Notes: a model not told the origin generated them from the sequence alone. A stretch of DNA of 64,000 nt from Engraulis encrasicolus (GCF_034702125.1 NC_085878.1:25107445-25171444), one strand, 5' to 3'. Shown: positions 14,284 to 28,205, counted from the first letter of the stretch. Made by a program: numbers and translations.

Positions 14284-15876
14284 ATATATACGCAGAGAGA
14301 AGTCACTTATAAGGTCTCAGAATCCCAGTCACAAGTCACAACAGCTCTAAAACATTTAACCGCAACTTCCACATTTCTACAACCACTGCAATGATAAGCA
14401 TCAGTAGCAATGACCAATCGCTTCACTCGTCTGCTGAGGTCTATCCGCATTGAAAGGCGTTGAGTAGTCGTCGTCGCCGGGTCTTGTTCAGACAAGCAGA
14501 ACTAGCACATCATCAAAGTCCCATAAAAAAATCCCTTACAACCCCGCATTAATGGCAGCCTCATCTGTTCTGCCTGTGTAACCAGTGCTCTAAAGCTGTA
14601 ATTAACCTCGACATCAAATAGGCCTCCATGGTTACGATCCCAGAGTTCCCTAGCCATGAAGGGAGGCTTCAGAGGAGAGTTGAAGGCAGTGGCTGCAGTA
14701 ATGGTGGTGGTGGTGGTGGACTGGTGGTAGTGGTGAAGTCTGCCTAAAGCCTAGCCTTAGCCTACCTGCCAGGAGGGAAGAGGGGTGGCGGGGCTTTTTA
14801 TCATGGGTCATAAAGGCGAAGCCCTCCCTAATGGCTCTTTTCCGAACCTGCCAATTAAAAATTAGAACTGGAGTGGCCACTTAGCTCTTCAAATTGTCTT
14901 TGATTGGGGCCAATTTGGTCGGTGTAATGGGAGAAAAGGCTCAAAATGCAGCATGTGGCGTTTGAGGCAAAAAGGAAATAAAAATGACAACCATGATTTT
15001 GTAAAGAGCATCTTCTTCTAAATATTTTAAGACTACGGAAGTCCATTTTCGCATTGAGCATTCAGCAGTGCCTGGGTGGCATTCACTCTAGCCAGCCAGA
15101 TATGGTGTGCGTGTCTAGTAAATAAATCCACTAATTGCGCGACAGGGGGAATTACTGTAAGTCTGGGTCAGGTAGCCATCTTTAATCCCCCTCTCTAATT
15201 CGTGTGTGTGTGCGGGGGGCAGGGGAGAGAGGAGAGAGGGGGGTGGGCATATAGAGGCATGTGGATTTCTCAGAGACCTCAAGACAAAAACTTAGAGGGT
15301 CATAAAAAACAAAACACGCCTGCCAAGTCGTAACCTACAATTTTCAATACCCCAAATTATGGCTCCAAAAAAACTCCACGGGTGATGTCTGATTTTAGAA
15401 CAATGTGAGTTAGAAAGCGAAAAGAGGGAAAAAGTAAGTCAGCTCTTTACAAGTCGAGCAAAAGTGGAAAAAAAACCTTCAACAAGTGCATGGAAATGAA
15501 GCGCAATAAAATAAACCAACAAGGCAGCCGGTTCAAAAGGCCAAAGGAACACAGTCTGTGCCACCACCACACCCATTCCCAAGCAACTTTGACATACTAA
15601 AGCAGACGAACAAATAATAATCCCATCAAACCCACTAACCCCACCCCACCCCACACTCTGACTGATTCAACTTCAACTTGAACCCTTAACCTCCTGGGCT
15701 CTGAATTAACACGCGCCAACTGGCCAAATGCAGATGAAAATTCAGTTTGGTTGGCAAAAAAGAAAGCTAGCCACGTGACTGGTAGTGATTGTGAGTAAGT
15801 TTGGCTTCTAAGATGAACATCTTCTTGCCAAATTAGCTAGTGATGAAAAAAACTCAAAATGTATCGCCCTGCTTAC

Positions 15877-16372
15877 CTCGTAGGACCAGGCGCACTGCAC
15901 CCCGGCGAAGCGGTGGACGCATCGGCCCACCTCCACGTCCTCGTGCGTGGTGTACATCTCCTGCAGGCACTGGCGGATGTGGGGCACCATCCGGCGCAGC
16001 ACCTCGCGGCTCATGATGACGCCGGGCCCGCCCATGCAGAAGTTCTCACCGGGCTCCAGCGCCAGCTTGCCCAGCTCGTCGCGGGCGCCCATGCCCGTCT
16101 GGCCCAGGAAGATGGCCTCGCTGCTGTTCAGGCTGCGCAGGAAGCTCTCCAGGCGCTCGCTCTTAATGTACACGTCGTCGTCCGCCCGCATGAACCACTC
16201 GTACTGGTCCAGGTAGTGGTCGTGCATGTACTTGAGCATCATGAAGGACTTCTTCTGCGGCGGGTAGGAGTCGTCCACGTTCTTCAGGGCCACGATGGGC
16301 AAAGGGAGGCTAGTGTCCGAGCCCTCGCTGGAGAAGTACTCCACGCGGCCCGGGATGGTGCGCGCCCATGTT
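15877..16372 (-). CDS. chsy1: chsy1 coding exon 2 (GlcA-transferase domain core)
   Basis: The acceptor TTCAG precedes 16372 and the donor GTAAGC follows 15877. The 496-bp exon continues with T-W-A-R-T-I-P-G and carries the DDDVY motif, NSSEAIFLGQTG, LEPGENFCMGGPGVIMSREV and THEDVEVGRC, and stops at WSYE. It is GC-rich compared with its AT-rich surroundings. The open frame continuing past 15877 is intron read-through. Confidence 0.95.
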
Positions 16373-18023
16373 CTGAAGGATGCAACACATCACAAGTCAT
16401 CACCACAGTCAGACTTTACAATGGGTAAGATTCATATTTACATAGATCCTGGAGGACGCAACAAGTCAGTCAACACAACTGTCAAGACTGTGTAAACAAA
16501 GAGCATCATGGATTCGTATTTACATTACAAGCTTTGATGGCTTAAACCAAACAAGCTGCAAAGCTTTCAATGGTAATGTGGACTTGAATACAGTGTATGG
16601 AGGCCAATGAAATACAGTTTTAGTCTACATTGGAATATGTCTGGAATAATAAGCAAAAGATCACCCAAGGTCACCTCTTTGTTTACCACATTGGACACCC
16701 ACCCATTTATTCTTCAATGCATGGGCCTTTTATGTGGCACTGGCCACATTTCCCAGGAGTGGACAGTTCATTCAACACCCTCTTCTCTTGGGTCAAAACG
16801 TAATTTGATAATGTGGAATACACTCTGTCCAGAATACACCCATGTCGGACAAATTGAATTTTGATGATGACATTTTGCGTCAATTGGGCATGGTCTCCAT
16901 TTGAACCATACACACACAAATGTGGAGATCATAGAGCATTCCTATTAATCCGGTGCATCTTTAACAACTGTTCAGTCACTCACCCAGGACAAGTGACATG
17001 AGGTTTCACACAGCACACAAAACTTGGTGCCAACCATAATGGTAAGCAACGCACTGAAGTATGATTGACACATGCGCTGGGGGCATACGGTGAAAAATAA
17101 ATACATTGACTGTAGTTGTTGCTACTCCAGAATGGAACATGAAAGTCACAGAAGACATCCCAGGCGAGAATGAACCTTCTCGTGTTGGTTCTACATGGTC
17201 CTACATCCCTTGCAGTATGCATTGTACTATGGACGGGTAAAATACCTCAAGGTATCGCATAGAAATAAAGCCGCCTTTGTTTGATTCATATGGAAACCTC
17301 ATATTAGTAAGATGATTACGAAACAACAACATGATGTTGACACATTAATTATCATGTTGTTGGTTTGCTTTGCTTTCCATTTGTAGTGGCTACAAATGGT
17401 GAATGGAAATGATTAGCAGGCAAGGAGGTAACGCTACCTAGGTAATGCATCAGTTGCGTTTTGTAGAATCAGCTCATCAATAATACAAAGCATAAGTAGA
17501 AGATAGACAGCAAGTCGTGGATTTGATACGTCTGAACCTACACTAAGGACATTCAAAATACAACTTAACATTCAATAGCCTAGATTGGTACCACATACAG
17601 TACTCCACACTATACAAATGTGTAACGTTAGCTATTCCATCTTTAGCTAACGGATAATGCCTGTTGGTTTTGTTGAGGTAGACTAGCAAGGCATTTGAAT
17701 AGTTCCACATACCTATGTGCCGCTACAACACGGCTGTTCAGGTACTTCTGGGCAGTCATGACACCTACAAAAAGAAAATTGTTAGACCGTAGGACTGACT
17801 TCTCGGTTGCCAATGCACCGTTATCTTGGGGTGGCCAGCCCAGTCCACCGTATTCTTTTCTCAGTCCTCTCTGTATCCCACAGCCACCGGTGCTGGCTTT
17901 TCGTTTCTGTCCAGCTTTCTTCAACTCTGTGGCCCTTGGCAAAATAAGTCTGGAAGCCAGAGTGAATCCGACAACCAGTCCCAAAAGAACACTGAACCAT
18001 GCTCTTCGACTTCTCCCTGCCAT
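15877..18023 (-). CDS. chsy1: Chondroitin sulfate synthase 1, coding exons 1-2 (5' part of gene)
   Basis: Golgi type II membrane glycosyltransferase that, with chondroitin polymerizing factor, polymerises the GlcA/GalNAc backbone of chondroitin sulfate. Two coding exons are visible on the minus strand: exon 1 at 17713-18023 and exon 2 at 15877-16372, separated by a 1.34-kb GT-AG intron. The frame is continuous (an AGA codon spans the junction) and gives residues 1-269. Visible features are a cytoplasmic basic start, a single signal-anchor helix (about residues 8-26), the FLFVGVMTAQKYL block, and in exon 2 the SSEGSDTS, PPQKKSFMMLKYMHDHYL and RADDDVYIK motifs. The last holds the DDD metal/UDP-sugar motif of the beta3-GlcA transferase half. 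Vertebrate CHSY1 is about 800 residues with three exons; the large third exon is not in the window. The MAGRSRRAWFSVLLGL start matches the CHSY1 family rather than CHSY3. Identity is firm. Confidence 0.95.
17713..18023 (-). CDS. chsy1: chsy1 coding exon 1 (signal anchor and stem)
   Basis: The start ATG is at 18021-18023 and the donor GTATGT follows 17713. The exon encodes the N-terminal tail, the hydrophobic anchor SVLLGLVVGFTLAS, a low-conservation stem, and NFLFVGVMTAQKYLNSRVVAAH. It ends in phase 2 (AG of an Arg codon), which exon 2 completes with A. Confidence 0.93.
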
Positions 18024-19263
18024 TCCACTGAACTAAACCAAGTTGTCCTTCTTCTTCTTGCGGGAAAGGTCTGTTTTGACGATAAATCAAGCAGCTACTT
18101 GGTAGGACCTTCCAGAAAACTGGGCTCACACTCTCTCATGATAAGAAAGCCTTTCCTCGGCCACTGTTGGTCCTGGTGATGCTGAGTTCTCTCAATCCTC
18201 AGTAGCTTGCTAACGTTCTCGCAAGACTGCAGTGTCCACACACCCTCCACCTAAGCCGTCCTCCAGTTCTGGCTACTACGATCCTTTAACATTCCAGCAC
18301 TATCGCGTCACGGTAATTCTCTGGGAAATTTACGTTATCCTTTTAGCCCTGAGATGTATTCCCATTTTCCCCACTATCTCGCCATTGTGAAAATGCTCGG
18401 TTCCTTGCCTGAACACGGCTTAACTGTATGGTTTGGCCTAATGGAGTCACCGTAGGAGAATGCTGACTGGCTGTTGAGAGCGACTACGTATATTGCCCCT
18501 CCTTCTCCTCCTCCCATAAACCCTACTTGGAATGACGCTGAGATGCTAAATGTATCGTCAAAACCTGGTCACTCAGAATTTGAGACATAAAAAATAGAAC
18601 TTTTATATAAGAAATAGAACATGGATCTATGAGAACTGACACCACTGAAACTGAAACCACTTTTCATCAACTTACATTCAGAAGCGAAACCACATTGAGT
18701 TCATCACTGTTTAATTTAAAACTACAATATTGATCTTTAGGATGCCGTCTTTCTTCATTAATTATCCTTTATAAGTCTATCATAATTTTCCCTTTCTGTG
18801 TCTCAAATATGATTCAATATTCAATGCATTGCTTGTAAGGAGAAACGTTTTAAGAGCATAGTATATTTACGGATACATTGCACTATCAAATCAAACACGT
18901 GGTGAAATTGGTGAGAAGTAAGCTATTCATTACATTTTGGGGGATTTTGCAAAACTGAGCATCCTTATTCCTGTGGTGGGAATGCAATATGATGCGGATG
19001 CAGATGAAGCACTTTTGCATTGAGCGCAAAATAATCAGATACGGCTGACAATAATGCTCCTCTGTTGCCCTCTACTGGTAAAAGTAAGCAATGACAAGAG
19101 TCAATTCTTGGCAGGAGTGATTTTATTGTGAATCTGGCGTGCAATCATAAACAGTACAAATTCAGTAACAGAATGGATTACTTCAAATTGTTTTCTTAAA
19201 CTGAGATATAATAAAATATTTTTATACAGGACTGCAAAGCAACCTAAATCATGTTTTAGTGCA
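18024..19263. other. chsy1 upstream region
   Basis: It lies immediately 5' of the chsy1 start and so should contain its 5' UTR and promoter, but I see no TATA box or sharp CpG island. No coding sequence was found. The AT-rich part from about 18550 shows nothing assignable. Confidence 0.45.
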
Positions 19264-19583
19264 GCATTCCAACAGCAATGAATAAAATAAAAAAAATATA
19301 CAAACTTCGACTTGATATTCAGCCAACCCCAGTGGCATGGCTGCCATTTATGAGGTTGGCGTCATTGAAAAGCTGTCCATCTCACAGTGCCAAGCTATTG
19401 CTAAATGGCTAGAAAAGCCATTACTGGTTATCCTTCAGTTTAACAAAGTGCAGACAAATCACAACCTCCCAAAGAAAACAATGCATTCTAAAATGCCACG
19501 GTTCACTGTATGGCACATAGTCAGCTAAAATGAGTGGTAAACCCTAATAGAAGAGATGCACGGCTTAATTTTACAATGAATAC
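19264..19583 (+). repeat. Left copy of the 320-bp duplication flanking the LTR element
   Basis: It begins GCATTCCAACAGC and ends ACAATGAATAC exactly at the LTR start. The partner copy is 32594-32912. I count five substitutions and one indel between them. Confidence 0.85.
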
Positions 19584-20132
19584 TGTTAGGTTTAAGCTAC
19601 CAACATTTATCTCTAATAACCTGTACAGAAGAGTCACAGAGAACTTGAGTTAAATTCAACACTTGCAAGGAGGGTGACCAGGAGACTGCTTTCAGTTACA
19701 ATGTCCAAGATCACTCTGAAAACAGCCTCCTTCTCCTTACGTTTTATTGAAGGAAAGCCCTAGTTACAATTTCGGTTTCAATTGGTCTAAGGGGAGGGGT
19801 AATTAGCTAAACCAGTTGAAACCAGTTTACACAGTAGCATATTTCTTAGCAGAATACCAGTTTACACAGTAGCATATTTCTTAGCAGAATATCTTGTTAT
19901 TTAGTTGAAACAGACTGAATGTGACCTTGTCCTTTTCTCCTCGCCTAATCAGAGAGCGGAGTTGAAAAACATTCCTGCTCTCTCTCTCTCTTTCCCTCTC
20001 TCTCTCTCTCTGGCCTGTAGGCACAGAGGAACAACAATGACACATTCATAATATACGCACACCCTGACTTAAGCCTGGGCCAAGAGTTAGTCAAAGTGCA
20101 AAGTGGATAACTTATGTATAATTACTCCAACA
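19584..20132 (-). repeat. 3' LTR of the retroelement
   Basis: 549 bp, TGTT...AACA, identical by eye to 32045-32593. It includes an internal direct repeat of about 38 bp around AGTTTACACAGTAGCATATT and (CT)n blocks. Confidence 0.85.
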
Positions 20133-20548
20133 TTTCCCACCTGTTTATTCTCTTTGCACTATCTCGCAGTTGCCAAACATGATACCTCTGCATTAATCCA
20201 CTCCATAACAAACAAAATTCATAAACCCATAATACCCCAGACAGCAAAATGGGTCTGGCCCAGATCTGTGACAGATGTTGGCAGGCACTTGGGCCAGGTC
20301 CGCAATCCTGGTCTGGCCCGGTTTCTTATTTTACAATGGCGCTGAGCTGGAACAGGTCCGGATTATGGATCCGGAATGGATCTGGCCCAGGTCCGATCCA
20401 CATGTTTGGAATTTGTGGCCGACCTGGGCCAGATCTGGCCCAGGTCCGTAATACGCATCTGACCATGATCTGGCCCTGATCCGTAATACACAGTTGGGGC
20501 TCATCTGGCCCATATCCGGACCTTATCTGGGCCTGATCCGGATTAAAG

Positions 20549-20903
20549 GAGTATTTAAAGGCATATGACATTATTTTGGAGCTTCATACAGTTAAAATCG
20601 TTGGTTTATAAAGGTGGTAAAGTGTCTTATTTTTCATGTGAAGCGTTGTCTTGCTTTAAGACAAGTTAAAAGAGGGAGTATGTCGCTAAGCTAGTGAAAG
20701 TCAATGCATCCATGTAGCATTGCTACATGCTACACGGATCCATTGACTTTCACTAGCTTAGCGACATGCTTCCTCTTCTAACTTGTCTTAAAAGAAGACA
20801 ACGGCTTACATGAAAAATAAGACACTTTACCACCTATATAAACCCTGGCCAACGATTTTAACTGTATTAAGCCCCAAAATAGTGGCATACCCATTTAAAG
20901 GTG
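20549..20903. mobile_element. Fold-back MITE
   Basis: A near-perfect palindrome: the left arm ending at the centre CATGTAGCATTGCTACATG mirrors the right arm, including GCTAAGCTAGTGAAAGTCAA and its inverse. It is about 355 bp with almost no loop. Confidence 0.8.
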
Positions 20904-21487
20904 GACCGTGGAATATTTTTAGTTGGCCATTTCCAGAATTCATTATGCCCATTCACAAATGTTAACTTTTTAACAGATATTTACCACCACCAAAGTATTC
21001 AACATGACTGGGAAAATATGCACTTTTCATACATGAAAAGGGGGATCTTCTCCATGGTCCGCCATTTTGAATTTCCAGAAATAGACATTTTAGCTGCAAA
21101 ACTCACTACACTTTGGTATTCATGCAAAAATCTAAATTAGCAGTAGACAGCACAGTTTCAATGAGCACCATAGATGCAATAACTACTCTGGCCACAATTT
21201 TACACAGTGCACCTTCAAGCAAGAGCAAACAATGTTTTTAAAAAATGAGCTGCTTACAAATTATGCATTTTAGTATTCTTTATTGTTTTGTTTCTTGTTG
21301 GGTGTGTGCCAAAGCGGTCGGCTGCCAGATCCATCTCCACATTTTTGATAGCGTTCATCTCTCCCTTGTTGCCTCTTCACACTGTAAGATATTAAAAAGC
21401 ACACAAAGCAGAAGGGAAACGTTAGACTTAATGCAGATGTATGTGCAGGCACAAATTACATACGATTGTGAATGAACTGACACATAC

Positions 21488-22190
21488 AGGTGCTGGCCAA
21501 AAAATTAGAATATCATGAAAATGTTTATTTATTTCCATAATTCCATCAATAATGTTACACTTTCATAGATTATAGATTCACGACCCACATTTTAAACTAT
21601 GCCAATAATTTGTTTATTCTTGCATATTTTTGGCTTCAAGAAACCATGAATTAAGTAACTCACAAAATTAGAAGATTGTGATGAAATCACCATTCTCTTC
21701 AGAAAAAAAGAAACGGGTCATATTGTCATATCAAATCAGTTAACATATTCGACTTTCTAAATAACATATGTTTAATATTTGGTTAGAAATGTAATCGCCT
21801 TAATCACGGCAATTATGTATTTAACATTTCAGTCAATGGCACACATGCTTGACAGCAACAAATGCATATTTGTTTATCATGGTCTCATCAGAGTCAAACA
21901 AACTAAGGATATGGGTTACTGGAACCATGTCCTCTGATCTAATGACATCAAGATAAACAAATTGGCTTTAGATGGTGTCAAACATGTGTGGTGGTAAAAA
22001 GCGACAACAATGACCTCCCTTTTAATCCCTTTAAATTTCGAGACAATTCAGGCCAACACGGCCCCTTCTCAGACACTATGATAGGCGTGTACTCAATTTT
22101 GCACCAGCATAATTTCACAAAAATGGGCAAATATGTCATTTAAGTTTTACAATTGGCCTTAAGTTTCTTATATAAGCTCAAAAGATAACT
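21488..22190 (+). mobile_element. Partial Tc1/mariner-like element
   Basis: It begins ACAGGTGCTGGCCAAAAAAT followed by TAGAATATCATGAAAA, the characteristic end of a common fish Tc1/mariner repeat. No matching right terminus was found; the end coordinate is approximate. Confidence 0.5.
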
Positions 22191-22334
22191 TGTGTGTTCA
22201 AAATGTTACTTTTCAACAAGGGTATACTCATTATTGCTGTGCACTGTATATTTGAATAATTTCTTAAAAATGTGGGAACATGGAGCAGCAGGAATAAGCT
22301 GTGGGACCAATGGGCTGTGGGAACATGACCCCGT

Positions 22335-22440
22335 ACACAGAACATACAGTCAACCTAGCCAAGTAGACAGTAGGTATTCCATCCACTTTTCAGGCCACCA
22401 CAGAACAGCATCAGGCAAGTTCTGGTTAAGTGTTGTACAA

Positions 22441-22498
<58 letters not shown>

Positions 22499-24240
22499 TA
22501 AGTGAGAGTGAGAGAGTGTGCACACCAGCATGCATGGGCTTTAATGCATAACATAAAAACAACTTACTTAATACATTCTGATGACGTCCGAGGGCTTCTT
22601 GAATATGTAGTGAGGCCGACCCAGCAGAGTAGAAGTCCTGTCCTTTCATTTGAGTCCTACAGCACAAAAAGAATAAATAATTATGAATAATAGTTATTGG
22701 GATTTCACTGTGAAAATATGTTTACAATTAGTTTAGTTTATTGGTTTATTTCATCAGGGACCATGTGCAAAGTACATTAGTTACATAGTAAAAAAAAAGA
22801 TGACCTGCACCACATTATAGCTAAAAGCTAATTTCCATCTGCATTCCCTGGGCAGGTAAGAAAACATATAACACACACACACACACACACACACACTAAA
22901 ATATGTCATATGCAAAAACTACCATATGCTCAGTGTCAAAACAGGTATGTGCAAAACTATTAGTGGTGACCAGACTGGGTACATGAAAGCCATTTCTTCA
23001 CTCCAAGTGAGAATGAATAAAAGTTTGTAATGCCTTTTATGTGGGTGGGAAGGGCATTCCATTATTTAGTTGCTCTGCAAAAACAGATTGTGCAAATGTA
23101 TGCTGTTACCCGGCTTGGGAGGCTACTATTTCCTCTGGTGGTAGATCTAGTTGTTCTGCTAATTTGTTCAGAGCAAGGATGGATAAAAGTTTTCAGAGGT
23201 GGTGGAGCAGAATTGTGAATCATTTTGTGCACAAGTTGCACAGCAGAATATAGAATTAGGTTGTCAAAACTGAGCAAGTAATACTTGTCCAGTATGGCAC
23301 AACACAATGGTGAAATTGAGACGTCTGTCCAAAACTTTTAAGATTTCATGGTAGTCTTGTTAGCCTGAGACCAGCTTGACATACATTAGTGTAAATGAGA
23401 CATTATCAAGCCACTTACATATGTCTCAGCAGGATCAACAGTTAAAGAAGTTAAATTGTCAGCTCATACACTCACATGACAGTCCAAAAAGGTGTTCAGT
23501 GGCGGCTTCTTCTCTCACTTGCAGCTTCATACACATTGAGCGATGTTGATGCCAGGTCGATCAAGGAATGACTGTGCCTACTGTTTACAATTCTACCCAA
23601 AGCAAAAAGAAAAAGAAACACAAAAAGGTTGAAAGTTTGTCATAGAAATACATAGAACATACAATAAACCTATTCAAGTAGACAGTAGGTATTCTATGCA
23701 CATTCAGGCCACCAAACAACAGCATCAGGCAAGCTCTTATTGAGTGCAGTACAACAAGTGTGTGTGTGTGAGTGAGAGAGAGAGAGAGGGGGGGGGGGCG
23801 TGCCAGCATGCATGGGCTTTAATGCATAACATAAAAACAACTTACTTCATACATTCTGGTGGTGTCCAAGGGCTTCTTGAATAAATAGTGAGACCAACGC
23901 CGCAGAGCAGAATTCCTGTCCTTTCATTTGTGTCCTGTAGCAGAAAAAGAATAAATAATTATGAATAATAGTTATTGGGATTTCACTGTGACAATATATA
24001 GGCCTAGTACAATTGGCATTCATGTTTACAACTCTCAGCTCACCTTCAAATGACAGTCCAAAAAGCTTTTCAGTGGCGGCTTCTTCCCTCACTTGATGCA
24101 GAGGCAGCTTGCTTCATACACATCGAGTAGGCCTAATGCTGGTGTCAGGTCGATCAAGGAATGGCTGAACCTACCGTACAATTCTACCCAACCCAAAGCA
24201 AAGAGGAAAAGAAAGACAAAAAAAGTTTGAACGTTTTGCA
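22335..24240 (-). repeat. Duplicated module pair inside the TIR transposon
   Basis: The block at 22335-22725 matches 23648-23995, and the block at 23460-23640 matches 24035-24240, each at roughly 85 percent by eye. Splice sites and the peptide pieces QMKGQ.F and IQEALG.HQNV (first block) and QVREEAATE and LFGLS (second block) are retained in both copies. Confidence 0.7.
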
Positions 24241-27200
24241 TACAACATGCATGTATGAGCTTTAATTCACAGTATTTTGATGAAGCCTAATCCATGTTAT
24301 AGCCTATATCACAATGCAGTTATTAAACTAACAATACGACCATTTAGGATTTGTGTAAATAGGCTACAACAATCAAGGAGTTACAAACTGCGTGATGTCA
24401 AATGAATTCAGCTCAAGGTGAGCTAATAGCACAACACAGAATGTTTGCTGTCGGCGGCACAACATGGATACGGTGATTATTAAGCCATCAGAAATTGATT
24501 GAAAATAATCGAACACATCATGTACATCACACTCGCACCTATACCTAGCTTTTTTGGCGAATGTTATACAAATCACAGCGGTCCTAGTTACAGAACTACC
24601 GGTAGTAGTGCTAGTCGACTAGAAACTACCTTTGTTTCTGTCCCGTGTTGATAGGGTATGTTTGGGATGTTAGCTTCATAAAAGATTATCACCATTACTG
24701 CTAATGCCGCTAAAATTGACTCAAATAGCCCGATCATGACACATTTTGAGTGGGTTCATCAAAAGCTTATGATGCCACAGCCCGCCAGCCACAAAGACAG
24801 CAGCAAGTTAGCGCGATGATTCAGTGCTCGGCCAAGCCATTTCACGACACAACAGAGGAGGTAATTAACTCACTGGACTAAAACGCTGAAATAGTAGTGG
24901 CGACGGCGTGTGAGTGTATTTTACTTCTACCATAGTATTAAGTTAAATAATTACTTACCATCATTGAATGATCAAGTCACGACAGTGCAGTGTTGGACGA
25001 GACGCGACACAGGCGGATAGTTGAGTTCAGCTGAGGTAAACTGAAGAACGGTCTCTCTCTCTGAGGGTTCCAAAGTGACAGTTGGGGAACAAATTCAGTT
25101 TTGGCGCGTCCGGATTGCTTTATGTGGCCCGCACCCGCCACGCGCCTTCAAATCGGACTGAATTATTTTATTATGGCGCGTCCGGATTGCTTATGTGGCC
25201 CGCATCCGCCAGGAGCCTTCAAAACTGACTGTCAAACTACTGGTCCGGATCGGAGCTGCCGCTGATCGGCAAAATGACTGTGACTGCTATGCGGATCTGC
25301 TGACTTGAAAACGGACCCGGCCCAAATCTAATTGCTGTCTGGGACATTCATAAGGGCATTATCCATAAACACACAAAAATACAGATTTTAAATGGGTATA
25401 GCACAGTTAAAACTTTTATGGTGTCATTCTAATCACGTAAAGTTAGGAAGAAATAGAAATCATTCCTATGTTTCGAATATACACATAACTGAAGAAATAG
25501 AAATCATTTTCTTGTTCTCCTAATGAAGTTTAAACACACATAAGCAATGTATGACAGGTGCAGGTACCATGGGGGCCGCTAGGGGGGAAAAGTAGTACAG
25601 ATTCTAAGGGCCTAAGCACTGAGAGGGGCCCTTAAGGGGGCCCAAAATTTGAATCTTTCATGGGGCCCAACATTTCTGGCAGCGCCCCTGGCAGGTACAG
25701 GTAATATTCACTTCACCATCCGTGTGTGTCAATTATCCTGGGATCCGTATCCACTCACAGAGTCCATGTCCATAGAAAATGTCCAGCAACTTTTTCGTCT
25801 CCAGTTTGTAAGGAAAAACACAGTCTCAAGCTTGCTTCCACCATTGGCTTTGGGAAAGTTAACCCTGTAAAGGTGAGGGGAACGCCTTGTTCACCCCAGC
25901 AGCACTGAGATGGACGGAATGTGAACATTCAGTCCCTTTTTGATGACAGGTCCACCCCCACCCACAGCAACTGGGAGGGTCTGTCCACGCCAAGTCTCCC
26001 CAGATCGCCGTGCAAGAGATGTATCGTAACCCTCACGACAGTGGGCTCAGCACTTGGTTTGGACAGTCTTAACGTGCGTCTGACAGCACTTTGATGAACA
26101 TCCAATTACTGGCCTTAGCCTTGATTTTGGCAGGACTTTTTCCTGTCGAGATGAACAGGAACAGAGAAAAGTACTCTACACATAGACATTTATCATAGTC
26201 AATGTATTAGCCAAATCAGCATTGTTGTAAATGAATGTTTCAGGTTAGGTTAGGGGTGAAGTTTCAGAACAAGGTTTCATTTAACATGTGCCCTATACAC
26301 ATATTTGTTTGATGCACTGATTAATCCTAAAATATCTCTCCTGTTTGAGATATGTGCCATCCACATGACTCAATAAAACTGAAGTAATTTCCGAAACAGA
26401 CTTTGAGCACAGTAATTGTCCACACAAAATACCTGTCTGCATCAAACTCTGAAAAAGAAAAAATCAAAAATGAATAAACCAAAAATGAAAATTCTGCCAA
26501 ACATCTCCCCACACCCTCCATTTCATAGGTACATATATCAAGGCAGGCTTCTTCAAACATTTGCTTAAAGACAGAAGCTCTCAGTCAACTCATCCACACA
26601 CAGTCAGTAGTGTGGAGGAGGTGCGCAGCTGTAACAGAGTAGAGAGCATTATAATAGAAAAGAAACAAAAAAACGTTTTGTTAGTGGTGACAAAACAAAA
26701 CCCAAGACAGACCGACCATTGTCTCATAATCCATACTCAAAATAAAATAGATAGCACTACATTCCGGGAGAACAACAATTATCAAGAGCACAGCAAAATT
26801 ATGAAAAAGAAAATTACTTAATCCCAAAAGCATAACATGAAACCGACTCTGGTCATATCTGACTATTGTGGCTCACGTTTAGAGTACAGTCCATTACTGA
26901 ATAGGCGATAAACGCAGACTGAAAAAATATGGTTACTGCATCCAATGTAGCCCTGAAAATACTCTATACACAGATGGACATAATAGGCAGAGAAGCATAA
27001 CATTAAGCATGCAGTACAAAATTACTTTAATCATAGTATTGGCTGGCTTCACATAGTAGTTAGGTCTGCATAAATCCCTCTAACAGAACTAAAACATATT
27101 GGCATGCAGTCCTCACTGTCCTTCTGTCATGAGGTCATGGTGATTTAGGGGCCTAGCCCAACTCCTGCCAATAATGTCAGTACTTTCAAAAATAGGGAGT

Positions 27201-28205
27201 GGAACACAAAGTATGGGAACACCTACCACCAAACACTACACACAATTAACAATCTGGCACCACAAAGCATCTTACTGCTCACATCGTTACAACAAATAAG
27301 ATAGGGTGGTTTTTTTTGTTGTTGTTGTTTTTTTGTTGTTGTTTTTTTTTAGTAATTTGAGAATCCAATAATATTTGTGGATATGCTTAGGTTACCTTGA
27401 GCATTGTGCCTTGCACACACTATACAGTACATGCTCTACCAAAAAATTTTTGAATAGGAATTAAAACCATAAGTAGTATATGCTTATATCCCTCCTGTTG
27501 AGACATGGCTTAGCACATGGCTCCATCAGATTAAAATGAATGACATTTATTACTACTCTCCACTTTCTCACACCATTCCAAAGTTGCGCATTGTCATCAC
27601 CCAGACATACAGATCACTAGATAAACCAATCAAAATGTAAGAGATAAAAAGAAAGAAAACACAACTGCCATTGTAAAATACGCAACTTTAAAAGAAAAAT
27701 GAAACAAACAACCAGACAGACCCTTTACCTATGGTATAAAGGTCAGACCTTGTCTAACTTTAGGTCAAACGTCGCATGGTTTGAAAGAGAAAGAAAAAAA
27801 ATGACATGATACATTTTTGTCTAAAAACATGATAAAATTAGACCAACCTTTCACTATTTGCCTTGTGCAAACACTTAATTTTAATCTTAACTTTTGAATC
27901 TTTGTTTGTATGAAGTTTCAATCTCAGATTCATCGTTAGTGTACAGGTAGGCCTACTTATCTTCACACAGGAAAGAAAAGGGTGTTTCAAGACCCTTACA
28001 CAGATTAATTCTAAGTATGGCACGGTTACACATATGGTTTACCCGAAAATAACAAACCAAACAATTCAAAACAGTAATGAAATGAAAATACAGAGAGACA
28101 ACTGTCTCTTCCTTTGTAAATCAAACAAATGAAAATATAAGGATCCCAACGTCCCCAAATTCAAACTTTTAAAAGCAAGTAGAAAACCTTGACATGTCTC
28201 ATCAC

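Larger units (their letters stand above)
20236..25343 (-). mobile_element. 5.1-kb TIR DNA transposon with gene-like exon modules
   Basis: Ends CCCAGACAGCAA and TTGCTGTCTGGG form an exact 12-bp terminal inverted repeat. Subterminal direct repeats follow: TCTGGCCCAGATC-type motifs on the left, and GCGCGTCCGGATTGCTT twice on the right. On the minus strand, splice-flanked exon-like blocks occur at 24044-24183 and 23846-23934, and diverged copies of the same pair lie at about 23476-23592 and 22567-22657. A possible first exon ends at about 24962 before GTAAGT. I cannot assign the superfamily or the encoded protein. Confidence 0.6.

Noticed and set aside
15859..16428. 189-codon plus-strand open frame
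   Set aside because: It is the antisense of GC-rich chsy1 exon 2, whose minus-strand product is strongly conserved.
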